From Alistipes sp. (GTDB taxonomy: Bacteria > Bacteroidota > Bacteroidia > Bacteroidales > Rikenellaceae), in assembly GCA_017629985.1 (NCBI GenBank), contig JAGBWD010000021.1:62001-126000 (forward strand): a stretch of DNA of 64,000 nt, given 5' to 3'. The notes beneath the pieces are model-generated. The model ran no database searches and was not told where the DNA came from. It was given only the letters and a program-made list of their open reading frames with translations. The position numbers and the translations under genes are program-made. This document shows positions 18,598 to 27,378 of this stretch, one piece after another; the stretch's first letter is position 1; every line of letters begins with the position of its first letter.

Positions 18598-20643
18598 ATG
18601 AACAAGGTTAAAATTTCATTGTTTGCATTGGCTGCAATCTTCGCAGTGTCGTGTGTGCAGGACCCTGTAATGGAGGAGTCTTCAGTAGACACACAGAGTG
18701 TTGCTGCCAATAAGATTATCAACACCCCTGACAGTTCAAAGATGGGTGAGCTTATCCTCTTTGTTGATGAGGAGACTGCCGAGGCGTGGAGTGTAGCAAA
18801 GGAGGCAACACGTTCTGGCGTTGAGGCATGCGATCTTGTTGCTGCAGAGTGCGGCGCAGAGGCTATCGAGCCTGTATTTAACATGTCGATAAATGGTAAT
18901 GAGAAGAGAGCGCAGAACCTCCACCGTTGGTTTGTTGTTAGTTTTGACGAGGAGGCTGATGTAGAGAGCGTAGCTGCGAAGTATGCTGCTTTGCCAGGTG
19001 TTAAGCGTGTGCAGTACTCTACACTCATCAAGCGTCCAAAGAGGATGCAGGCTGCTCCAGCACTTGAGATGCCAATCACACGTGTCGAGGATATGCCTTT
19101 TGACGATCCTATGCTCCCTATGCAGTGGCACTACAACAACGAGGGCCTTAAGAGTATCTATCCAGAGTCAAAGGCTGGTGAGGATATCAATGCCTTTGCA
19201 GCTTGGAACTACACCGCAGGTTCTAAACAGGTTGTCGTAGCGGTGATGGATGAGGGTGTTAAGTATACTCACCCCGACCTTAAGGATAACATGTGGGTAA
19301 ACACCAAGGAGCTTAACGGTACTCCAAACCATGATGACGATGGCAATGGCGTTAAGGATGATATCTATGGCTATAACTGCGTTGATGGTAATGGTAACAT
19401 CTCATGGGATGTTCAGGCATGGGTTGGCAGCGATTACGATGGTGACTCTGGTCATGGTACTCACGTAGCAGGTACTGTAGCCGCAGTAAATAACAACGGT
19501 ATTGGTGTTGCTGGTGTTGCTGGTGGCTCGGGTAAGGGCGATGGCGTTCGCATCATGTCTATCCAGATCTTCGATGGCGATGATAATAGCAGCTTGAAGG
19601 GAAATGCAAAGGGTATGGAGTATGCTGCAGATCACGGCGCCTCTATCCTTCAGAACTCATGGGGTTATCCACTTAACCCTGGTACCACTATGTCAGACGC
19701 TATATACGAGGGTTCTTATGGTGTTGAGCTTGCTGCGTTGCGCTACTTCGTGAATAAGAGCAACAACCCTGCAATGACAGGTAGCGTTGCTATCTTCGCT
19801 GCTGGTAATGAGGGTAAGGCAACAGCAGATTATCCTGGTGCTTACAACGAGTTTATCGCTGTTACTGCTACAGCTCCAGATGGCCTTCCTACATCATATA
19901 CAAACTATAAGAGTGGTTGTAATGTAGCTGCTCCTGGTGGCGACCTTTCAATCGTAAATGGTAAGTATAAGTATGAGGGTTGTGTGCTTTCAACACTTCC
20001 ATCAGAGGCTATCGATGCACAAACTAATCAGCCTTATGGCTCTGATTATGGTTATATGCAGGGTACATCTATGGCGTGTCCTCACGTGTCGGGTATCGCA
20101 GCGTTGGTACTCTCTTATGCTGTTGAGAATGGTATTAAGATTACAAATACACAGCTCTACGACATCATCACATCGTCAGTTCGTAACATCGATAATGAGC
20201 TTGTAGGTAGCAAGTATATCTACTGGGGCTCTAAAACATCTATGGCTCTTGAGCCATTCAAGGGTAACATGGGTACTGGTAGAATTGATGCTTTGATGGC
20301 TATTATGAACGTGCGTGGTGCTATCTGCGCTCCAGCTGTCGTAGGCCAGGAGTATGAGTTGAAGGTCTCTAACTTCATCGGTACTGGTGACATCAAGGTT
20401 AAGGCTTTCAAGGACTTCTCTATCTCCGAGGAGACAAAGAACCGTCTTGGTATCGATAAAGTAGAGTTCTTCAGCACAAGCTTGTACTTCACATGTAAGA
20501 AGGCTGGTGTTGGTGTTGTCACAGTTAAGTATATCGCTGGTGGCGATGCTGTTGGTGGTGGCGATACTACTGGTGGTAAGCTCATGGAGAAGGAGATCGT
20601 TATCGTTGCGCGTGATAACAACGACAATGGCGGTTGGTTGTAA
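18598..20643 (+). CDS. S8 subtilisin-like serine protease lipoprotein (copy 1)
   Basis: 681 residues, lipoprotein signal ending AVSC (Cys19). Residues about 35-145 form a fervidolysin/inhibitor-I9-like prodomain (MGELILFVDEETAEAW, HRWFVVSFDEEADV). The protease domain (about 170-560) has a full triad: D218 in VMDEGVKYTHPD, H286 in DSGHGTHVAG and S491 in GTSMACPHVSG, plus the oxyanion Asn in FAAGNEG. A C-terminal beta domain ends with glycine-rich GGDAVGGGDTTGGK. It is expected on the cell surface or in the outer membrane periplasmic face. It is paralogous over its whole length to the protease at 21398-23389, and both are followed by a small lipoprotein gene. Confidence 0.94.
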   Translation: MNKVKISLFALAAIFAVSCVQDPVMEESSVDTQSVAANKIINTPDSSKMGELILFVDEETAEAWSVAKEATRSGVEACDLVAAECGAEAIEPVFNMSINGNEKRAQNLHRWFVVSFDEEADVESVAAKYAALPGVKRVQYSTLIKRPKRMQAAPALEMPITRVEDMPFDDPMLPMQWHYNNEGLKSIYPESKAGEDINAFAAWNYTAGSKQVVVAVMDEGVKYTHPDLKDNMWVNTKELNGTPNHDDDGNGVKDDIYGYNCVDGNGNISWDVQAWVGSDYDGDSGHGTHVAGTVAAVNNNGIGVAGVAGGSGKGDGVRIMSIQIFDGDDNSSLKGNAKGMEYAADHGASILQNSWGYPLNPGTTMSDAIYEGSYGVELAALRYFVNKSNNPAMTGSVAIFAAGNEGKATADYPGAYNEFIAVTATAPDGLPTSYTNYKSGCNVAAPGGDLSIVNGKYKYEGCVLSTLPSEAIDAQTNQPYGSDYGYMQGTSMACPHVSGIAALVLSYAVENGIKITNTQLYDIITSSVRNIDNELVGSKYIYWGSKTSMALEPFKGNMGTGRIDALMAIMNVRGAICAPAVVGQEYELKVSNFIGTGDIKVKAFKDFSISEETKNRLGIDKVEFFSTSLYFTCKKAGVGVVTVKYIAGGDAVGGGDTTGGKLMEKEIVIVARDNNDNGGWL

Positions 20644-20676
20644 TAGGTGTTTAATCTCGAAAAATAAGATAACTAT

Positions 20677-21162
20677 ATGAAGAGTTTGAAGATATTGTCA
20701 ATGTTGGCATTTATGCTCTTGACACTTGTAGGTTGTAGCAAGGATGATGGTAGCAAGTCTGATACCCCAAATCCAGAACCAGGGCCATCAGGAACTCTTG
20801 AGGGCCTTGAGAAGGAGTGGCAGCTTGTATCTGTAAATGGCACTGCTAATGAGTTTGGTGTATACATCTCTTTCGAGCATGGTCTTTTCTCAATCTATCA
20901 GCAGGTTTACACTCTCGACTATAAGTACTTCGATGGTGAGTATACTGTAGATGGTACAACAATCTCGGGCGAGTACTACGATGCTGGTGAGTGGAAGTGT
21001 ACATACACCGGAGGTATCTCGGAGGATGGTAACACCTTGACTCTTAAGAGCAATGAGACCAATCCTGTAACTTGTGTTTACAAGGCTTGTGAGATTCCAC
21101 AGCAGATTAAGGATGAGGCGTTGAGCGGCACACGTGGCGTGGAGGTTACACCTTTCCTATAA
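20677..21162 (+). CDS. Small lipocalin-like lipoprotein paired with the S8 protease (copy 1)
   Basis: 161 residues, lipoprotein signal ending LVGC (Cys20), followed by SKDD, which matches the Bacteroidetes lipoprotein surface-export signal. The mature part is an all-beta domain of about 110 residues (EKEWQLVSVNG, ISFEHGLFSIYQQVYTLDY, FDGEYTVDGTTISGEY) similar to lipocalin-like domains. The end TRGVEVTPFL is shared with its paralogue at 23423-23881 (TRAAEATPFL). It begins 33 bases after the protease gene. Tight pairing with a protease suggests an inhibitor, chaperone or substrate adaptor; this is inference. Confidence 0.8.
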   Translation: MKSLKILSMLAFMLLTLVGCSKDDGSKSDTPNPEPGPSGTLEGLEKEWQLVSVNGTANEFGVYISFEHGLFSIYQQVYTLDYKYFDGEYTVDGTTISGEYYDAGEWKCTYTGGISEDGNTLTLKSNETNPVTCVYKACEIPQQIKDEALSGTRGVEVTPFL

Positions 21163-21204
21163 TCCTCTAGTGTAGGTCGTGCTAGCGGCTTACGATAGAT
21201 AGTT

Positions 21205-21230
21205 ATCCCACCTGGATTTCCGGGTGGGAT
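21205..21230 (+). terminator. Terminator after copy-1 protease cassette
   Basis: Stem ATCCCACC (21205-21212) with GGTGGGAT (21223-21230); the tail ACTTTGTTT is weakly T-rich. Confidence 0.65.
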
Positions 21231-21327
21231 ACTTTGTTTAATGCATGCTCCATATCCCTATTGTAGAATATATCTGCTTTATACTCAAAAATATCTGCTG
21301 TAAGGTGTGAGTTTCAAAAAATTATAC

Positions 21328-21335
21328 TATTTTTG
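21328..21335 (+). promoter_or_regulatory. -7 box upstream of the second S8 protease
   Basis: TATTTTTG fits TAnnTTTG, 62 bases before the ATG at 21398. The -33 region has GTG at 21307-21309, a weak match. Confidence 0.45.
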
Positions 21336-21397
21336 CAGATTGAGAGGTATGCTTTTGTTGTACCTATAGCGCTGAAAAACTTTTAACTAAAACAACT

Positions 21398-23389
21398 ATG
21401 AATAGAACAAAACTCTTTATTCTTGCTTTGGCAGGAATATTTGCAGTCTCTTGTGCTACAGACAATGTAGACGAGCGAGGTACTGCATCTATGGAGACAG
21501 CTGTGATGAAGAAGCTCATTAACACCCCCGAGAAGGCTGTTAAGGGTGAGCTTATCATCTATGTAGATGAGGCTACAGCAGAGCAGCTCGAGAATGCTAC
21601 CATGGCTACACGCTCGGGTGTTATGGCTCTTGATGCCGTAGTAGCGGAGATTGGCGCCGAGGATCTTCAGCCGGTATTTAATCTCAAGGTAAACGCCGAT
21701 AAGAAGCGTGCGATGGGTATGCACCGCTGGTATACTATCACAATGCCAGAGGAGGTAGACCTAGAGGTTGCAGCGCAGGCTCTCGCAAATGTAGATGTTG
21801 TGGAGCGCGTACAGTTCTCAACACGTGTTAAGACCCCAAAGTATGAGGCTACAGAGGTTGAGCCATCATTCGTCACACGTGCCGATGAGCTACCTTTTAA
21901 CGACCCAATGCTTGTCCAGCAGTGGCACTACAACAACGATGGTAGTGTAGATTTCCCTGGTGCAAAGGCGGGCGCTGACATCAATCTCTTTGATGCATGG
22001 GAGCTTACTACAGGTCGCCCAGATGTCATTGTAGCGGTTGTTGATGAGGGTGTTTGCTATACACATGCCGATATCGCAGCTAATATGCTCGCTAACGAGG
22101 CAGAGCTTAATGGTCAGGAGGGCGTTGATGACGATGCTAATGGATATGTTGATGATATCTATGGTTACAACTTTGTGAATAAGGGTCGTATCACCTGGAC
22201 ACGTAATGGTGACTCTGGACACGGTACTCACGTAGCTGGTACTGTTGCTGCTGTGAACAACAACGGCATCGGTGTTGCTGGTGTTGCTGGTGGCTCGGGT
22301 AACGGTGATGGTGTACGCCTTATCTCTTGTCAGATTATCTCTGGTGGTACTGCCGCAGGTACGTCAGCTACTGCTGCAGCTATAGAGTATGCCGCAGATC
22401 GTGGCGCTTGTGTTTTGCAGAACTCTTGGGGCTTTGAGGCAGGCGCTATTGGTAACGATGAGGGCTTCGAGAAGGGTAGCACAGGCGTTGAGGCACAGGC
22501 ACTCCTCTACTTCATGGAGAGTAAGAACCACCCAAACCTCGATGGTGGTATTGTAATCTTTGCCGCTGGTAACGATGGCCGTGCTGTAGCTGGTTATCCA
22601 GCAGCATGGAATAAGCTTATCGCTGTATCGGCGATTGCTCCCGATGGTTTGCCTACATACTTTACTTGCTACGACCGTGGTTGTAATGTCTCTGCTCCAG
22701 GTGGTGAGTACTTTAAGCGTAATGGTACTACTTATGACTATGGTTGTGTAGTCTCTACATTGCCAGGTGATAAGTATGCACGTATGCAGGGTACATCTAT
22801 GGCTTGTCCTCATGTGTCGGGTATTGCGGCGTTGGCAATCTCTTATGCTGCTGACAACGGTATCTTCTTGACACTCCCAGAGTTGAAGGATATCATCGTA
22901 TCGTCAGTATCTGGCTTCGGAACGTTCTCTGGTACAAAGGCTAATTTCGAAGGTGGTACGATGAACCTATCCTCTTATTCTAATAAGATGGGTACAGGTC
23001 TAATCGATGCTTACCGTGTGTTGATGGCAGTGCGTGGCACTAGATGTATTCCTGTTCCTCTTGGTGAGCAGGTGATTATCGATATCAACCAGTTCTTTGG
23101 TGATGGCAACTGCCAGATTAAGATGCTTAAGTCTGACATCCCTGCAGATGTTATCGAGAAGCTAGGTATTGAGAGCTGTCAGTTTATGGGTAGCAAGTTG
23201 CTCCTCACATGTACCAAGCCTGGTTCGGCTATCGTGACCTTGAAGTATGTTGCTGGAGGTAACCAGTTGGGTGGTGGCCTTATTACTGGCGGTATGGAGG
23301 CGCAGCAGGAGTTTGCACTTATCGTTCGTCCAGGTATTACTCTAGATGAGGGTACTGGCGCTCCAATTATCCCTGGTGGCTGGTTGTAA
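21398..23389 (+). CDS. S8 subtilisin-like serine protease lipoprotein (copy 2)
   Basis: 663 residues, lipoprotein signal ending AVSC (Cys19). Same layout as copy 1: prodomain (about 40-140, KGELIIYVDEATAEQLE, HRWYTITMPEEVDLE), S8 domain with D216 (VVDEGVCYTHAD), H275 (DSGHGTHVAG) and S467 (GTSMACPHVSG), oxyanion Asn in FAAGNDG, and a C-terminal beta domain ending in GTGAPIIPGGWL. Copy 1 also ends in GGWL. The active-site blocks are nearly identical to copy 1 while prodomain and surface loops differ, so the two probably have different specificity. Confidence 0.94.
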   Translation: MNRTKLFILALAGIFAVSCATDNVDERGTASMETAVMKKLINTPEKAVKGELIIYVDEATAEQLENATMATRSGVMALDAVVAEIGAEDLQPVFNLKVNADKKRAMGMHRWYTITMPEEVDLEVAAQALANVDVVERVQFSTRVKTPKYEATEVEPSFVTRADELPFNDPMLVQQWHYNNDGSVDFPGAKAGADINLFDAWELTTGRPDVIVAVVDEGVCYTHADIAANMLANEAELNGQEGVDDDANGYVDDIYGYNFVNKGRITWTRNGDSGHGTHVAGTVAAVNNNGIGVAGVAGGSGNGDGVRLISCQIISGGTAAGTSATAAAIEYAADRGACVLQNSWGFEAGAIGNDEGFEKGSTGVEAQALLYFMESKNHPNLDGGIVIFAAGNDGRAVAGYPAAWNKLIAVSAIAPDGLPTYFTCYDRGCNVSAPGGEYFKRNGTTYDYGCVVSTLPGDKYARMQGTSMACPHVSGIAALAISYAADNGIFLTLPELKDIIVSSVSGFGTFSGTKANFEGGTMNLSSYSNKMGTGLIDAYRVLMAVRGTRCIPVPLGEQVIIDINQFFGDGNCQIKMLKSDIPADVIEKLGIESCQFMGSKLLLTCTKPGSAIVTLKYVAGGNQLGGGLITGGMEAQQEFALIVRPGITLDEGTGAPIIPGGWL

Positions 23390-23422
23390 TATATTGTTAA
23401 TGCTAAAAAGATATTTCGAGAT

Positions 23423-23881
23423 ATGAAAAAGTTTTTTGCAATATTCGCCATGGCTCTTATCGCTCTTGTTGGTTGTGAGAAGAAGTCTTCGGGCGGTGAT
23501 GATAAGCCTAATAACCCTCCTGTTACTACAGGTATAGATGGTCAGTGGCACCTTGTAGAGTGGAATGGCGAGGCTCCAGAGTTTCAGGTATATGTAGAGT
23601 ATAAGGGTGGAGAGTTTGATATCTACCAGCAGGTATACTCACTATACTACGAGCATTTTGAGGGTAGCTATGTTGTTAATGGTGATATCGTTACAGGCTC
23701 GTATAGCGATGGCACAAATTGGGCTTCTGGCTATAAGTTTGAGGTAGGTGGCGATAGACTTATCATGTATAGCCAGGAGGATGTCTCTGTTAAGAGCATC
23801 TATGAGAAGTGTGAGATTCCTCTCTCTGTAATCGAGGAGGCAACTACTACACGTGCTGCGGAGGCTACTCCGTTCTTGTAG
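23423..23881 (+). CDS. Small lipocalin-like lipoprotein paired with the S8 protease (copy 2)
   Basis: 152 residues, lipoprotein signal ending LVGC (Cys18). Paralogue of the protein at 20677-21162: both have W-x-L-V-x-x-N-G, a central IYQQVYxLxY, the block CEIP and the end TPFL. It begins 33 bases after the copy-2 protease, the same distance as in copy 1. Conserved pairing and spacing point to one duplicated two-gene unit. Molecular function is unknown. Confidence 0.8.
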   Translation: MKKFFAIFAMALIALVGCEKKSSGGDDKPNNPPVTTGIDGQWHLVEWNGEAPEFQVYVEYKGGEFDIYQQVYSLYYEHFEGSYVVNGDIVTGSYSDGTNWASGYKFEVGGDRLIMYSQEDVSVKSIYEKCEIPLSVIEEATTTRAAEATPFL

Positions 23882-23903
23882 TAGATTATACTACACATAT
23901 AAA

Positions 23904-24070
23904 GAGAGTGAATAAAAAGTGTATTTTGTCGTTACGCTTGCCCTCAAAATGCTCATTTACGCTTAGTAAACTCCGCTTTTTCGGGCTTCGCAAGCCTAAA
24001 ACTACATCTTTTTATTCACTCTCCTAGGTTATGGGACTGGCTAAGTTACTTTTTAGTCAGCCCTTTTTTT
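23904..24070 (+). repeat. Repeat element copy 1: 120-bp TIR element plus linked terminator
   Basis: Perfect 16-bp terminal inverted repeats, GAGAGTGAATAAAAAG at 23904-23919 and CTTTTTATTCACTCTC at 24008-24023, enclose a 120-bp unit. A hairpin terminator follows at 24033-24063 (GGG-CTG-CTAA paired with TTAG-CAG-CCC) with a T run. The whole 167-bp block recurs almost unchanged in reverse orientation at 38531-38696. No protein-coding frame is convincing. It starts 23 bases after the stop of the lipoprotein gene, so it lies in that gene's 3' untranslated region. Confidence 0.88.
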
Positions 24071-24122
24071 GTTGCGATAGTAGATATTTATATAAAAAAT
24101 CATCTATTTGCGAAAATATACA

Positions 24123-24130
24123 TATATTTG
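24123..24130 (+). promoter_or_regulatory. -7 box of the BACON lipoprotein operon
   Basis: TATATTTG, about 100 bases before the ATG at 24230. The nearest TTTG (24107-24110) is too close to be the -33, so only the -7 box is supported. The rest of the gap from 23882 holds the repeat element. Confidence 0.45.
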
Positions 24131-24229
24131 TATCGTGAGATTTTTCTTTATTAAGAAATAGAGCGTGTAGAGAGTATATAATTTAAAAAATAAAAGAGAT
24201 ATTTACTTAATTAACAAAGTTTACCTAAA

Positions 24230-25699
24230 ATGAGAAAGCTATTTTCGCTGTTGTTTTCGGTGTCACTAATTATGGTGGCTTGTAACAAGGAGGATGATTC
24301 TACACAGTTGCCCTCTGGTGATTCGAAAGAGCCAATACTAGAGCTTACTTCCGATAAGATCATGACTTTCACTGCCGAGGGTGGAGATGCCCAGATTACG
24401 TATAACCTCACCAAGGGCGATGAGGTATTTGAGGGTGAGTCGGGGCTATTGAGCCAGCCATCTCCCGTTGCATCAAAGAGCGATCAGGAGTGGATTATTA
24501 TCAACAAGGATGATAGCTACTACGGTGTTCTACTCTTTAGTGTTGCGAAGAATGATACGAATGAGGATCGTGAGGGGTTGATTACCGTAAGCTACTACTC
24601 AAAGTCATTTGAGGTTGTTGTGAAGCAGAGTGCTATGTTGGAGACTCCTGAACCTCCTCAACCAACCGTGGAGGGCTGGGCTATTGTAGGTACGTTTACC
24701 AATAATTGGGATGTAGCATCGGCAGTAGCTATGGAGAGCATCGAGGGCTACTATGTAGCTCGCGGCGTGGAGATATCTACCTCTGATTCGTTTAAGTTTA
24801 TCTTGGACGGCTCGATGCAGAACGGCCTTGGTGGCAATGGCCAAGCTGCGGAGCGTGACCATAAGTACCCAGCATCGAAGTATGGTAGCGATATCCGTGT
24901 TAAGGAGTCGGGTATCTACGACCTATATATCAACGAGGAGCTAAATACCTACTATGTTATGAGCGAGGGTAAGACTCCTGCCGATGCTCACGAAGAGGTA
25001 GAGGAGGGTAAGGATGTATGGTATGTACAGGGTCTTGGCGAGGAGATATCTATGCGCAAGATTGGTATCTACCAGGTTGTGTCAAATGTGTCGTTGGATG
25101 AGGATGGCTTTAAGTTCCGCAGCACCCTACAGGGTGGTTATGGCGCAGAGTCGGAGGATGTGTATGACATCGATAGCGAGATTACCATCATCTCTGGCTC
25201 GGAGATAAATATCAAGGTGAACTACGAGGAGGGTAAGTTATATGATATCTACCTCGCCGAGGAGAGTATGAAGGTGTGGGTTGTCCCTACGGGCAAATCC
25301 CCAAATGTCATCCACGAGTGCTTTGATGCCGAGGGAGCGTGGTTCTACAACAATAACTTTTACATCTACCTTGAGGCTGACGGCATCAAATTGACCTTCG
25401 AATGTATGCTTGCCTCTGGGGCTGTAGATTACATCATCCCCGAGACAACATTTGAGGTGCTATATGGCGAAGATAGAACTAATGCAAACTATATAGATGC
25501 TGATGCTTGCGAGATTGTTAATGCAAATGGCAAGACAAAGGTTGTTAGTGGAACAATTACCGTAGCTCATTGCGAAGATGGTTATGATGTCATGGTGGAT
25601 GTTGTTAATCACTTGCAGCAGAACATCCGTGCGCACTACGTGGGTGAGTTTAGCCATGGTATTGTAGGTAGTCCTATTGTTGTACCTATTAACGAGTAG
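24230..25699 (+). CDS. BACON-domain, SusE/SusF-like lipoprotein
   Basis: 489 residues, lipoprotein signal ending MVAC (Cys18), then NKEDD, a good surface-export signal. Residues about 35-135 form a BACON domain (ILELTSDKIMTFTAEGGDAQ, closing ITVSYYSKSFEVVVKQSA). Residues about 147-245 and 260-350 resemble SusE/SusF starch-binding modules (GWAIVGTFTNNWDVA, GIYDLYINEELNTYYV). It is probably a surface ligand-binding protein, with BACON as a glycan or mucin/peptide contact or spacer domain. It is the first gene of a three-gene operon. Confidence 0.82.
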   Translation: MRKLFSLLFSVSLIMVACNKEDDSTQLPSGDSKEPILELTSDKIMTFTAEGGDAQITYNLTKGDEVFEGESGLLSQPSPVASKSDQEWIIINKDDSYYGVLLFSVAKNDTNEDREGLITVSYYSKSFEVVVKQSAMLETPEPPQPTVEGWAIVGTFTNNWDVASAVAMESIEGYYVARGVEISTSDSFKFILDGSMQNGLGGNGQAAERDHKYPASKYGSDIRVKESGIYDLYINEELNTYYVMSEGKTPADAHEEVEEGKDVWYVQGLGEEISMRKIGIYQVVSNVSLDEDGFKFRSTLQGGYGAESEDVYDIDSEITIISGSEINIKVNYEEGKLYDIYLAEESMKVWVVPTGKSPNVIHECFDAEGAWFYNNNFYIYLEADGIKLTFECMLASGAVDYIIPETTFEVLYGEDRTNANYIDADACEIVNANGKTKVVSGTITVAHCEDGYDVMVDVVNHLQQNIRAHYVGEFSHGIVGSPIVVPINE

Positions 25700-25704
25700 T
25701 AGAC

Positions 25705-27351
25705 GTGAGAAGATTTTATTTATTAGCAGCATTTGTAGCTACTCTTCTTGTGGGATGTAGCGGTGCGGATTCGCAGAGCGAGGAGCATGCCTCGGAGCTT
25801 GTCTTTTCATCTACGGTTATCACGGTAGGTGCAGAGGGAGGCCCCGCCGAGGTTGTCTTCTTTGAGACTTCGGCAGACTCTGGTTTGACTATTGAGGCTA
25901 CTACAACTTCAGAGTGGATATCAAATATCACTGTGGAGGATAGAATAAAGTTTGATGTGGAGGCTAATGATACACCTGCGCAGCGCCTCGCAGTGATAGA
26001 TGTTGTCTATGGCTCCAATGTATACAACCTCGCTGTGCAGCAGGAGGGTATCACCGAAGAGACCGAGACAAAGATTATCATACCACAGCGCAAGGTAGAG
26101 GTGGCTGCTACGGGAGGAACTTTCGACCTATTTTACTCTGTCTCGGGAAGCATAGCATCGGTAACTCCCGAGGTTAGTGCTAGTGCCGAATGGGTTACCA
26201 TAGACTCTGTTGATGCCTCGAAGGTGGTGTTTACTGTCGATAAGAATGTTGCCTCTGCGGAGCGTAAGGCGTCAATAACGCTGTCATGCGATGATGTAAC
26301 TGCCAAGACAACCGTTGTTCAGAGCGGAAGTACAGATGACGTGGTCTTGTTTGCCGATACCACTACTCCGCATGTTGGAGAGCAAGTAACCTTTACTGTG
26401 GTGTATGGCAGCGAGGATATCACCTCCAAGTCGGGCATCTACGACTACTACACTCATCAGGAGATTCCTAATCCTATGACCTTTGATGAGGTTGGTGAGC
26501 GTGCCTTATATGCGGAGTATGAGGGTGTTCGATCGAAGGTTCTCTCTGTGAATGTAATATCTGCCTCTGCCCCCGATTTTCCCGCAGATAATGACCCCGA
26601 GAGCTACGACTTTAAGTATCGCATGCTGCTTATTGAACATACTGGAACAGAGTGTCCATACTGCCCATATATGATGGAGTCTCTAAAGATTGTAGAGGAG
26701 AATCCTTCGTATAATGACTGTTTTAACCTAGCTGTAGCACACTCATATAATAGTAGCGACCCTGCGACATCGAGCGTTGCCTATACTGTGCGTTACTACT
26801 ATCAGAAGACTCTTAAAGTGCTTACAGGCTTCCCAACACTCACCTTTAACTATCAGTATCCCGATTCTGCAGGCTCTAATATCTCTTATATCTACAGACA
26901 TCTAGATACCCTTAAGAAGGAGAAGCAGAGTGCTGCTGTAGCTGTTGCGGCGAAGATAGATGGTGATAAGATTATTGTTAGTGCATCGCTCAAGAGCAAG
27001 GAGGCTCGTCACTATAAGTTCAATATCTTCCTCCTGGAGGATAATATCTACGGCTCGCAATCTAATGCCTATGAGTCGTGGATGAATATCCATCATAACG
27101 CCATTCGTGACTCCTATAGCGTGTTGAGCAATAGCGACATCACAGGCTCTGATTGGGGATATATATCTGCGGAGTCTACCTCTAGCAAGGTATTCGAGAT
27201 GGCTATTCCGAATACAGTGATAAGACGTTCAGAGCTTAAGGTTCTTGTGGTTATTGCAGCGCAGGATTCGCAGTATAACAACAAGTATGAGGTTGTAAAT
27301 ACTACGATGTGTAAACTTGGGGCTTCAGTTCCATTTGAGTATGTAGATTAA
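25705..27351 (+). CDS. BACON-domain lipoprotein with Omp28/thioredoxin-like domain
   Basis: 548 residues from a GTG start five bases after the previous stop. The GTG is supported because the lipoprotein signal (MRRFYLLAAFVATLLVGC, Cys18) begins there and no ATG is available upstream. Two BACON-type domains (about 30-120 and 125-212) are followed by an Ig-like stretch and an Omp28-related thioredoxin-fold domain (about 300-545). That domain has the redox-type motif C317-P-Y-C320 in EHTGTECPYCPYM. Omp28-like proteins are outer-membrane lipoproteins of Bacteroidetes; a disulfide or redox role is possible but not shown. Confidence 0.82.
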   Translation: MRRFYLLAAFVATLLVGCSGADSQSEEHASELVFSSTVITVGAEGGPAEVVFFETSADSGLTIEATTTSEWISNITVEDRIKFDVEANDTPAQRLAVIDVVYGSNVYNLAVQQEGITEETETKIIIPQRKVEVAATGGTFDLFYSVSGSIASVTPEVSASAEWVTIDSVDASKVVFTVDKNVASAERKASITLSCDDVTAKTTVVQSGSTDDVVLFADTTTPHVGEQVTFTVVYGSEDITSKSGIYDYYTHQEIPNPMTFDEVGERALYAEYEGVRSKVLSVNVISASAPDFPADNDPESYDFKYRMLLIEHTGTECPYCPYMMESLKIVEENPSYNDCFNLAVAHSYNSSDPATSSVAYTVRYYYQKTLKVLTGFPTLTFNYQYPDSAGSNISYIYRHLDTLKKEKQSAAVAVAAKIDGDKIIVSASLKSKEARHYKFNIFLLEDNIYGSQSNAYESWMNIHHNAIRDSYSVLSNSDITGSDWGYISAESTSSKVFEMAIPNTVIRRSELKVLVVIAAQDSQYNNKYEVVNTTMCKLGASVPFEYVD

Positions 27352-27378
27352 CCTAAAAAACTAACTATAACTAAAACT

